Source: Dama dama (lineage: Eukaryota > Chordata > Mammalia > Artiodactyla > Cervidae). From it: a stretch of DNA of 64,000 bases. Positions 1 through 11,800 of the stretch are shown here, piece after piece. Below the pieces are notes generated by a model, which was not told the DNA's origin, ran no database searches, and was given only the letters and a program-made list of their open reading frames with translations. Made by a program: the position numbers and the translations under genes. The stretch covers positions 67,107,001 to 67,171,000 of the forward strand of contig NC_083701.1 of assembly GCF_033118175.1 (NCBI RefSeq). The letters run 5' to 3'. The first letter of the stretch is position 1, and every line of letters starts with the position of its first letter.

Positions 1-89
1 TTTCTAAAAAAAAGAAAGAAAAAAAAAAAAAAGTCGTGCCCTTGAGCTTTAAACTTGGCTGTTTATTTTACAATCTCAAGAATGGCAAA

Positions 90-250
90 AAATATATGGG
101 CTGTGAGCTTTGGCATCGAACTAATGTGGGTTTGGCATCCAACTCTAGTTCTAATGGCCGTGTGACCTTGAACTGAGGCAGTTTTATCCTTCGGAAAATA
201 AAGACCTACTTCACTGTCAAGAGTAAAGCAAAGGGGCGCAGAGCACATCA
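90..250 (+). repeat. MIR SINE fragment (probable)
   Basis: A diverged stretch with the MIR core order: a region around ctagttctaatggccgtgtgaccttg, then a weak cctcagtttcctcatctgtaaaa-like segment. Adjacent A-rich sequence at 7-32 is of unclear origin. Confidence 0.4.
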
Positions 251-2287
251 CCTGTGCAAGTCTGCGCTAAGTGTTAACTGCTGCTTTATTTCTCAGGAGA
301 CATTTAACTTTCATCAAAAGGAGAAATTTAACCAAAAGGACAGAAAAAATAATGCTAGCTGATTGGGGAACTACTCAAATGTATTTTATGATAAGCAACG
401 TTACCTACATTGAGATTAATACTTAACATTTGTTATCTGTTGCTCTCCACCTATTCAGTATCAAAATGTGTCTTACATGGTTTGAAGCTGTATCTGACTC
501 TTTTAAATGCTCTAATAAAAAACAGATCTGAAAAATAAAAAGCACTGTTGGCACCATCTAACGGAGTATCTTTAATGCCAGGAAATTAATAGTACAGTAA
601 ACATCAATGAATAATAACCTATCTCAGTCTCTAGGAGACTGGAAACTTCATCCAAATCTCTAAGCATCAAATTTAAAAGGACTTAGAAAGCATTTTGAAA
701 TTATTTGCTTAACAGTAAATTGGCTTCTGAGCCAGTGAAAAATCCAGTAATCCAGTTGAGTGTTTAAACCCTTCTTTTTAACCCTTCTTAGACAGGAAAT
801 AAGATGCTTAGTTGCCAACTGCTGCCAAGTTTAACCTGATAAGATCCAAAGACAATGCTTACTAATAAAGACCATCTTTAACGAACTTTTCAACTCTGGA
901 CCATTCAGAATTCCAACAGGAAATGTGTCCCGTTTCTGTGGGTTTTGCTTCTTTCACCATCAGTATAAACCAAAAGTACACTAACATAAACAACTGCACT
1001 GTATGCTCATTCATTTATACATTTATTAACCTCCACTTGCTCTAAATCAGAAGCCATACTAAGAACTGGGGGATCCCAAGAAGAATAAAACAACGCATTT
1101 CTGCTCTTAAGCAGCTCTCAGTGTTGAGTTTTATTTGCGAAACATGTAATATTTTAAGCCATCATTAATTCACAACTGAAGCAGGCACTTATTCATAGCT
1201 GAAACCAAAGACTTGAGATGGGACAGAGAAATGGTACAACAGAGGAGGGAGTGGGCAGGAGACAAGACCACTAAAAAGACAGGAAAAGAAAACTAGGGTG
1301 TAATTCTGGTGCTGAGAGCTAGAGACTCATTCAGAATCCAGATCTGCCAACTACGAGACGCAAACAATTGTTTTTTGCAATGAGTATGTATTTTATAATT
1401 AAAACTTTTTAATTACCAAAAATGTTTCTTCTTTCATAGTTTTGAAGATCAGGCAAGAACACTGGTCAAAGTACATGGCACAGAGCTTTTTACCGGGAAG
1501 CTCAACTAGTATACTTGTCTTTAAAAATGGAGTATCCCCTTAATGAATTTTTGACACAATTTTGTTAATTTAATTTACATTAACACACATTTTGTTAAGA
1601 AGAATTTTGTTCATGATGATAATGCTCGATGACAGAGAGTGAAGCAGAAAGGTAAACAAAAGAGTAAAAGCCTCCAAGTCAGCCAAGACCTAAAATCACA
1701 TTAGGACTGGAGCTCTTGACAGCTTGCCGCCTTACCCTGAAGAAGTTATTTTATCATCATGGACAGATTTTCACAGGGTGGGAAAGAATAACTGTTAGAG
1801 ATATAAAGGACCTCAAAATAGCGACTGACACTCCTCAAATACTGCTGTTCACTTCACTCTTCGTGATCCTTAAATAAATGCATTTCCCAGCTGTACTAGA
1901 TGCCTGGGGTCTGGCTGCTCAGCATACAGACCCAGTCCTACTTCAGCCCGTTCCCGGTTCCTCTGCAATGGTGAGAGAGGGAGGTGAGGAGCCATCTCCC
2001 TGCCCTCTGGCGGCAGAAGCATGGCCTGCAGCCTCAGCACAGCTGGAACTGGGCTCCCCACTGGGGCTCCGCTCCCCGGGATGGTCTCCGCTGCTGGCGA
2101 CAAGGGCCGGGCCTGGGGCAGAATCCTGGCCCCCTGGCCCCACAGCAACTTCTCATCCATTCTGTGACCTACACGCTCACCCGATAAATTCATTTTCTCC
2201 TTAAGTAGTTCCTGTTGTGTGTCAACAAGAACCCTAAACTAAGGACACTTTTGTAAAACTAATAAATATCAGTGCCATGAAATTATT
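251..2287 (-). other. NDUFAF6 3' UTR and downstream flank
   Basis: No coding signal was recognised here. Candidate minus-strand AATAAA polyadenylation signals appear on the plus strand as TTTATT at about 1130-1135, 1022-1027, 285-290 and 62-67. Which one ends the transcript cannot be read from sequence alone. A GC-rich patch at about 1890-2200 is open in several frames on both strands and is probably non-coding. Confidence 0.5.
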
Positions 2288-2416
2288 TTAGTATCTTTTT
2301 CTCCATGACTGAATATACAAAAATAATGGAAGCAAAGTATTCTTCCGCTGTAAAGATGGGTGGAATAGATCAAAATCCACTTGTTGAATTTTCTTTAAAT
2401 AGTCCTCCAGAGCAAC
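2288..2416 (-). CDS. NDUFAF6: NDUFAF6 coding exon 9 (last coding exon)
   Basis: After the acceptor tctttttccag it encodes residues 292-333, from VALEDYLKKIQQ to YIQSWRKRY, followed by TAA at 2290-2288. The exon continues into the 3' UTR below 2288. Confidence 0.95.
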   Translation of the reverse strand, partial: VALEDYLKKIQQVDFDLFHPSLQRKNTLLPLFLYIQSWRKRY

Positions 2417-5400
2417 CTGGAAAAAGAGAATAATGGTCACCAGATCATACAGATTAAGTCTTTTAAAGAAACAAAAATAAAACCAGCAGGTATTAAGGCT
2501 ACTTTAGTCTTCCTGAGATGGTCTTCTGCATGCTAAGACTGTAAACGAGAATTTTTAAGAGAGAGAAAATAAAGACATCTTCTAAGAAGTTTGGAAGTTA
2601 TGAAGCTAGTAAAACTGTATCACAGAGCTAGGACTAGAAATATCAAGCCAATTCTGATCATAATTTATAGTGTTCTGGTCAAAATGTAAAAAAAAGGAAT
2701 GATTTACTACTAGATTCTGTAGAATACAAAAGGGGTGTTTCAATTAAGGAAAAGGAACACACACACCCCACCCCCCACAGAAATGCACTGTGCCATGAGT
2801 GGGAGCCCAAGTTGTTTAAAACAGTATTTTGTGAAAAAGTTCAGAGTCTCCATGTTCTTGTTAGAAGAAAATCTGCAACCAGGGAGAACAACCACAGGTC
2901 CCTTAAAGGTCATGCCATGCTCCCCCATCACACACAACTTGGCAAAGTTTTCCCTGGGGTTGGGGGGGGGGGGGGCACAGGTTGGAAAACACTGTCGACG
3001 GGCAGTGCTCTTCATGGTTTTCAATGTTACTAATCTGTAAATTTTCATCGTGTTGCAGCAACTTCCTTATTACACAGAGAAGCTCCGAGTTTGGCACTGC
3101 ACAGTGCGAGCAGTCCCACCGCCCTCTCACCCATGTGCACGGCGCCCCCTGGAGTTCTGCGCACGACCTGGGTGTCCCACACAGCCGGTCTACAAGGACT
3201 GCGCTTTCTCCCGGGATTTTCTTCCATACACCATCAACGAGCGAGTTTACATATAAATTCAGTCTCTACTTCTGAAACTCTCAACTTATATACACGCATC
3301 AGATATGTGCATGAATGCATGCAGCTGGAAAAAACCTGGAAACAGTCCAGAAGTTCTTTGACAGAAACAATAAAATGTTCACATGATGAAATATTAAGCT
3401 GCAGTGAAATTAAAATGTATTTAGATGGAATAATATGGATAAATCGTAGCAACATTATGTGTGCGTGTGTGTGTAACCTAGAAGAAATAAACAGAAAATG
3501 ACCGTTTTTTTTTTTTTTTTTTTTTAAATGATCCATTTTTACAAAGCTCAAAAACAAAACTAAGCAACATACTGGTTAGGAATATAGAAAATGGGAAAAG
3601 CATTTTTAGGATAATAAATACCAAGCTCAGGACAGCTACCTGGAGGAGGAAGGCAGAAGTAAGGGGATGAGATGGGGAAACACATGAGCGCAATGAAACA
3701 GCAACATTCTAGTTCGTGGATGAAGCAGTGAGTTCATGCGTATTCACTATGTTATGCTTCACAATACACGCATACATATATGGATATATTCATCTGTAGA
3801 TATCAAATAAAAAACACTTTAAAAGAGAATAAAAGAAAAACCTTTGAAGGTATTTTAGTGGACTCTCACATGTTCTCTTTGTTTTTTGGGGGAAAAAAGC
3901 TCATATTATTCATAATGTTCTGTAACTTTTTTGGCTGTGAGAGATCGTTACTGTGGCATGCAGGCTTCTCTAGTTCTGGTGACGGGCTTAGCTGCCCTGT
4001 GGCATGTTGAATCTTCCTAGACTAGGGATCAAAAGTGCACGACCCCTGAATTGAAAGGACCCTCAACCACTGGACTCTACTGTAACCTGCTTTTTTGAAT
4101 CACTCAATATATTGTGATTAACTTTTCATCTCTAAGAATTTTATTATGTACATTTTAATAGTTTTATAATATCCAATTATAGGAATAGTTACTGAAATTA
4201 AGATGCAAGCACATAATAAAGAATTATACAGCCATTAAATATTAATAAATATTTTAAATGATGTGGTTAAATGCTTGACAAATAGGACACTACCATATAA
4301 AGTGTGATTTTAAAGACACACAGAAATTCATTAAAAAAAAAAAAAACCAGAGTGAATAGCTTTTGTCTCTGCGTCCAGGAACTGTGCTATTTATGGTATG
4401 GTAATTATTTTCTTTTAACATTCTTTTTATATTGTCCAAATCTCTATTATGAGGACATATTGCTTTTATAATCAGGAGAAGATTTCATTGAAATACAGAT
4501 GAAACAGACCTCAAAATTCAGAGCTCAAAAAAAAAAAAAGAAAAAAAAAAAAAATTCAGAGCTCAACTGAGCCTGGGAGGCTGCCGTCTATGGGGTTGCA
4601 CAGAGTCGGACACGACTGAAGCGACATAGCAGCAGCAAGTATTCACAAATCAGGATTTGGTTCAAAGTCTGAGTGAGTGAGTGAGTGAGTGAGTGACTCA
4701 GTCGTGTCTGACTCTTTGTGACCCCATGGACTACAGCCCACCAGGCACCTCCGTCCATGGGATTCTCCAGGCAAGAATACTGGAGTGGGCTGCCATTTCC
4801 TTCTCCAAGCAAAGTCTGGCTAATGGCAAATAAATTGTTCAATGTAACAAATTCATTGTGAAGTTTTCAAAGATCTTATAATTTCTTAATATAGCTTCTG
4901 AAAACCATGGGCTTCTCTGGTAGCTCAGCTGGTAAAGAATCCGCCTGCAATGCAGGACACCCTAGTTCGATTCCTGGGTTGGAAAGATGTGCTGGAGAAG
5001 GGATAGGCTTACCCACTCCAGTATTCTTGGGCTTCCCTTGTGGCTCAGATGGTAAAGAATCTGCCTGCAAAGCGGGAGACCTGGGTTTGATCCCTGGGTT
5101 GGGAAGATCCCCTGGAGAAGGGAAAGGCTACCCACTCCAGTATTCTAGTCTGGAGAATTCCATACAGTCCATGGGGTCACAAAGGGTTAGATACGACTAA
5201 GTGACTTTCACTAGCACTTCACTTTTCTGAAAACCTCATCTATAGAGAACAACATATGCTACCCCGGACGAGTCATTTTCAAACAGCAGAACCTTTTCTT
5301 CGAAGAAAGTAATGAACAGATGCCCCACACACGGGGTGAGACGTGCCCTGGCTGGAATGAGGAGCAGGACAGCAGCAGCTCCCCAGAACTGTCATGCAGT

Positions 5401-8400
5401 CCCGCCACTTTCTCCTCGCACAGTTTGGAAACTGAGAACTGGGCTCCAACCCCAGGAGTCTCTGATCCATTAGGTCTGCGGAAGACCCCCAAATCTGCAT
5501 TTCCAACAGGACCCCAGGCGGATACTGCCGGCCCAGGGACCATGCCACCAGCCCAAGAGACTGGTTCTTGGCCTAGATGCACTTCACGATTTCTGGGGGA
5601 ACTTGTAAGTGGTATCAATGCCTAGATCCCACCTCTTAGATACTATGATTTAGTTGGTTTAGAGATAAGTCCAACATTGTTTTGTTTTAAAAGTTCCCCC
5701 AAGTGATCCTGACAGACAACCAGAGTTGAGAACAACTTTTTTTTCCACAAATGTGAACAAAACAGTCTTTAATCTTCTTGGGGCTTATAAATCAAAACAG
5801 GTGATGGTACATCACCAAATGATCAAATAAATAACAATTAAAAATGGTGATTTAGAACGTGTTGACATAGAAAGAGAGGCTTGACATCTCATTTATACCA
5901 AAAACACATATATAATTATATGAATATAAAAAGTCCAAAAAGATAAACAGACATTATCTCTGGAAAGGATGGAATTGAGAAAATATTCCAATTTCTTCTT
6001 TTGCCTCTTGTTATGTGAACATCTAAAATATTAATGTATTAGTTTCATAATAAGTAAACTCAGTAAAGAAACGAAATGATTTCAAACACTCAGATCTGAG
6101 ACTTAGGACAAAAGATGTGAAGGGACAGAAGTGAATCTTTGAACATATTTTAGGGAGAAAGGTAGAAGGTATGTTTGGTACTGTAGAAAATGCTTGAGTT
6201 TTCCATTTTCAAATATCACAAATCTTTGAACCTTGGTCTACAAAATGAAGTAAACCACACTGAAGACTAATGTATGAGATGATCTAGCTCAGAACCTGTT
6301 TCCCATGATAGGTACCGCTGATTGGAAGTTATTCTCATTTTTTAATGTATTTTACAACAATGGTTCCTGAACCTGGCTACACATCAGAATCACCCGGGTA
6401 ATTAAAAAAATAAAAATCATCACAAATCCTCTTAGGAATGCACCCCCCACAACACCAAGAGTCTGAGTCTTAGTAAGAAGACCCCAGGAATCAGTATTTT
6501 TGAAGAGGCTTTCCAAGATGATTCTGATGCAGCCAGCTCAGCACTGAACTTTCAGGAACCACTGCTACAATACAGTCACTATTGAGAAAAAAAATTAGTT
6601 AAGTACACCATTAAGTCACACTTATATGGCTAGAAGCGGCCTAACACACCTATGAGGCAGTTTCTCCTGTGATTCCCATTTTACCTATGGGTAAACTGAG
6701 GAATGTAATGATTAAGGAACTTGTTCCACAATAAGTGACAAAGCAGATTCAAACCAATGCAGCCCGGCTGCAGTCAGCGCTTATGACAATTCCACTCACC
6801 TGCTTCTGGGGACACTGGCACGACCTTCAGCAAGAGCAGAATGTTAACTAACAAAACCCACCCTAAGGGACAAAAACAAAAACAAATACTACAAACTAAA
6901 GAACTGCACTGGAAACCTTATTTTTTTAAAAAAAAGACTATACATATCTGCTTTATTAACTAAACAACTTTCTCTGTTAATCTACTCACAGTCTGAAGAA
7001 AAGCAGGAAATGCTCTCACAGGAACACTTCTGTGGAAGGACCTAGCCTAAAAGAGGAAGACAAAAGAAACTGGTTTGAAAGACAAGTATTTCTGGAAATT
7101 AACTCTCTCCCTCTGAAAGTGGACACAAAGCAACACCAGGAGTTTCAAACAGCAGAGCTAGGGCCTTTCTTGAAAACAAGAAAACAGTCATCTCTTGCTG
7201 GTTGACATTAACTTGCCAAACCTAAAGATATCAGGAAAAGGCAGTATATTAAGAATTCTATTTATTTGACTCTGCCAGGTCTTAGTTGTGGCATGCAGCA
7301 CCTTCAGTTGCAGCACGTGGGATCCAGTTCCCTGACCAGGGACTGAACCCAGGCCCCTTGCATTGGGAACATGGAGTTTTAGTCACTGGAAGTCACCAGG
7401 GAAGTCCCAAGAATTCTATTCTTTCTGACATTTGGTTTTGGCATTTCTAGCCGCCACAACTTTGACCACTGCTGCCCCCCCCCCACACACAGAGCACCCC
7501 TGGATACAGAAGGCCACCTGTAAATTATGTGTGGATTTTTAACAGCGTGGAAGGTTGGCTCCCTAAGCCCTGAGGTTGTGCAAGGGTCGACTGTATTTGC
7601 ACACCAGTCCCAGCACCTCCCCAGCCTGGACGTCAGCCTCTCTCGTCAAGATGAATATAAGACCCTCCCAGCCATGGTTCCTGCATCTGTGTTCCCCAAC
7701 CTTTAATTCATGCCACACAATTAGCCAAATTAATGTCATAAAGTCATTGTTTAACTCAACTCCCTGATAGATCATGTCTCAATTACTCATCTTAGAATTC
7801 AAGGCCTTCACATCTTGAATCCAATCTCACCTATCCAACCCAGCTTCCTACTGCCCTGGACTAGAGCCTCAACCCACTTGGAGTAATGCCCACCCTCCAC
7901 CTTCCCCAAGCCCACCTCTGTCTACAGGCCTTTGTTTACATCGACAGAAACTAAACTCCCTGACACACTTCTCAACGCACTGTACTCCAGTTTTACTCCA
8001 TCTACTAAAATTGCTCTCTTCAAGATCATTCACAATTTACTGAGCAGCATACCCCTCTTTTCTCTTCATTCTCTCGGAGGAGTGCAGGACTTCAGTATTT
8101 CCCATTCTTGGAATCTGCTCCTCCCTCACGTTTCCAAGACACTGACTCCGAGTTCTCCTTCTTGCTAATAAGTGGCCCTTTCTCTGATTACCTGAGAACT
8201 AGAGGTGGGTTCAAGGTTCGGCCTTCGGTCTTCTTGTCTAAATATACACTCTCTTTGGACAAGAGCACATCCGCACCTGGAGTTTTAACCCTAAGCCTTC
8301 CATCTGGATGACTCCCCAGGCTGTATCTCCAGTTCTGACCTCCTTTTAAAGTCATCTCCTACAATCTGCATTCTGGCCCCCCTCCCTGAATGTCCCCGAA

Positions 8401-8792
8401 TCCCCTTAAATTCAGCGATGCCCAGAGGCTACTGACGAGCAGCCAGCACACCACTGCTCTTCTACTGCTGGCTCCGACTGGCACGAGCACAGCCTATACT
8501 CTAACTTCATGAAACCTGCGACTGTCCTGCTCCCTGACCCTGTCACAATCTCACCAGTTACCAAGTCTAGCTGCTTCTTCCTCTTACGTGTCGCTTCAGT
8601 CGTGTCCGACTCTTTGCGACTCCATGGATTGTAGCCCGTCAGGCTCCTCTGTCCACAGGAGTTTTCAGGCAAAACCACCACCGGCGTGGGTTGCCCTGCC
8701 CTCCTCTAGGGGATTTCCTGAGCCAGGGATCAAATCCGCATCTCCTGCATCACAGATGAATTCTGTACTGCTGAGCCACCGGGGAAACTCGT

Positions 8793-8824
<32 letters not shown>

Positions 8825-11800
8825 TATTCACACACATACATGTAAAACATCTACCCTCCCTAAATCAGACACTCTTTATTTTTTAATGACTTATTATGGC
8901 TGAATTAGTTGCTAAGTATTAAAGTAATCAGTAAGTATTAAACCTAGACAGCATATTAAAAAGCAGAGACATTATTTTGCCAACAAAGATCCATATAATC
9001 AAAGCTGTGGTTTTTCCAGTAGTCATGTATGGATGTGAGAACTGGACGAAGCCAAAGAATTAATGCTTTTGAACTGTAGTGTTGGAGAAGGCTCTTGAGA
9101 GTCCCTTGGACTGCAAGGAGATCAAATGAGTCAATCCTAAAGGAAATCAACCCTGAATACTCATTGGAAGGACTGATGCTGAAGCTGAAACTCCAATACT
9201 TTGGCTATCTGATGCAAAGAACTGACTCACTGGAAAAGACCCTGATGCTGGGAAAGACTGAAGAGGAGAGAAGCGGATGGCAGAGGATGAGATGGTTGGA
9301 TGGCATCACAGACTCAATGGACATGAGTTTGAGCAATCTCCAGGAGATAATGAAGCTTGGTGTGCTGCAGTCCACGGGGTTGCAGAGTCAGACATGACTG
9401 AACAACTGAACAACCACAAAGTAATAAATCTGAGAACCACTTCTTTGTACTTTCTGGGCTTTAATAACTTAAGTGGAAATTTTAATTTCAGAAACTATTT
9501 TGACTGAGCAACCTAGGTAAGTTACAAAAATACTTGCTGCAACAAATTTGCCCTTATATTGTATTCTGCAAATAAGTATACCTGCAAGATTCAAAGACCA
9601 CCATGGTTTCAGTGACACGATTTCCCTCTTACAAATCTCTCTTTGGCGATGTTGCAGGTATGAAATAAGACTGAGCCACAGGACAGCCGCAGCCCTTTGG
9701 ACTCCCCTGCAATTCCTATAGCATTCACTCATATCCTGGAAGCAATCAGGTTGAAGCTACCAAGAGGGTTTAAGAATGCAATAAATCAGATACTCTTTCA
9801 AATGTGGCAAAAGGAAATGATTTACTAGAGATGATTATTAGAGTATGCAGGATGGAAGCCAAATTACAGCCCGGTGAACAAGGTCACAGTGGTGAGGGCC
9901 TTGAGGTAAAAATAAACATAGAACACATCTTCAAAAAGGGTTAACTGGGAGGGAAAAGTAAGAAAGAGAAGGGCCTCACGGGCCGCCCAATGAAAGCAAT
10001 AGCAACAAACTAGAAGATAAACAGGGCACGGTGTCGGAGAGGCCAGCTGAAAACACCAGCTGGGAACTGCTGAGGATGGAGTCCTGGGAGGGCGGAAGAG
10101 GAGAGGCATCAGCCTTGACCAGCCAGGAAGACACACTCTCCCCGGAGAGAAAGAGTAACAGTGAGCGGATGGGTCCCAGAGGAGCCTCACTGAGGAAGCT
10201 GAGGAGGAGAAAGGGGGATTTTTAAAAAGCAGAAAAAGTTTACAGTAGGCCCTGAGATACATCTGCTGGGATTTCAGTGAGCAATGGATATGCACTGTTA
10301 AACTTAAAAACGCTACAACCACGCCTTAGGAGTAGCCACAGCTAGAAATGATGGTTTCTTCAATGATTCCGCCAGAGACTACTTACGTGCTTTAGGTGCA
10401 GGTGTGCCTGGCTGGCAACATCATATACCACATCTCTCACGTTTCTATCTTGACGCCTCTGTAGAAAATCCTCTTGTGAAACACCATGCTACATGGGAAA
10501 ATGCACATTATGTTTGGAATCAAAAAGCACACTTAAAACTAACTGAGCTCAAGACAGCAGGGGTTAGAACAATGTGCACAATAAAATGCCTCTTTTGGTT
10601 TTTAAAATATAACTATATGTACGTGTCACACACAAACACACTGTCTCTCCTAGGAGAATATGCAACAAGATGCTAAGTAAACAGCTGTACCTAGAACAAA
10701 ATAAACTAACAGATTAAGAAATTCAAAAGAACAGAATAATGAACCTCATCCAGAAAACAAAGGTTCTCATAAACAGTATTCTTTCCTAAGGATTACTTCC
10801 TCCTTTAAAAGAACAGGCTAAGGTGAACACTAGGACTAATTATGTAATTGCTGGGAAGGGAGTGAAGCTACACCAAGTGAGGTTCTCTGGACCGTCTTAC
10901 ACACAGCTCCACCAGGACCTAGAATGCCTGACTGATAAAACTCTGACTTGATAACTCTAGAGCAAAAATGCAATAAGCATGCGTTTCAAAGAAGTTAGAG
11001 ACTAAAGAACCAAGAAGAGAATGTCCCTCCCCATATTCTTAAGGTAAATAATTAGGAGTACAAGTAACAGCCTTACCAGCATACAAATATCCATGGGAAG
11101 GAACACCCTTCTTCTGCTACCATGATAGGGCGTGGCTCTCAAGCAAGTGACGATGCCTTGTGCTTTTCCGATGTGACTGGCAGCATGGTCCGCATGAAGA
11201 TCCTTTACGCCTATGATTTCAGAAATCTAGCAATTAGGCTGCTCTTTTCTCCTCAAATGCATAACAAGTCAATACAAGCAGCATAGGAAAATCACCTTAA
11301 CACCTAAAAGGTGTTTATCCTGTGTTTCATATCTGAAAAACAGGATTTATGTGAGCAAAACTGGGCACAATGACAAGCTGATCATTTACCAGTAACAGGT
11401 TTCTGAACATCAACTTTTAAATAGAAGTTTCCTCAAACGACAGCATACCAAGAGCACATTTGGAATTTTAATCAGCTCTTGTGGAAAACACTGCAAGTCT
11501 TGCACTTCTTCTCCTCAGTGCAATTTCCATATGACCTCAATTTAAGTATATGCTTAACAAACTTTCTGCTCTTTGCTCCCTCCTTTCACTGCGTTGGCAA
11601 ACATGTCACTGAATGGAGAGGCAAAACAGGCCTGGGAAATTGGGTAATGACTTGTATTATTCTTTTAGGCTGACATAAAGACATATTGCTTTCTTCAAAT
11701 GGATGGTACTGTCCTTGCCCCAAATAATTCCATTACAATCCTCATGACAATACGTGCTCACCAATTTAGAATAGAGTCAAAAGAGCAAAAATATCTAAAC

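Noticed and set aside
1870..2204. Overlapping 107- and 108-codon frames on both strands as small genes
   Set aside because: The block is GC-rich and open in many frames at once, has no recognisable domain, and lies in the 3' UTR region of NDUFAF6.
9864..10322. 152-codon minus-strand frame as an extra NDUFAF6 exon or gene
   Set aside because: No family similarity, and the known exons 7 and 8 already join in phase without it.
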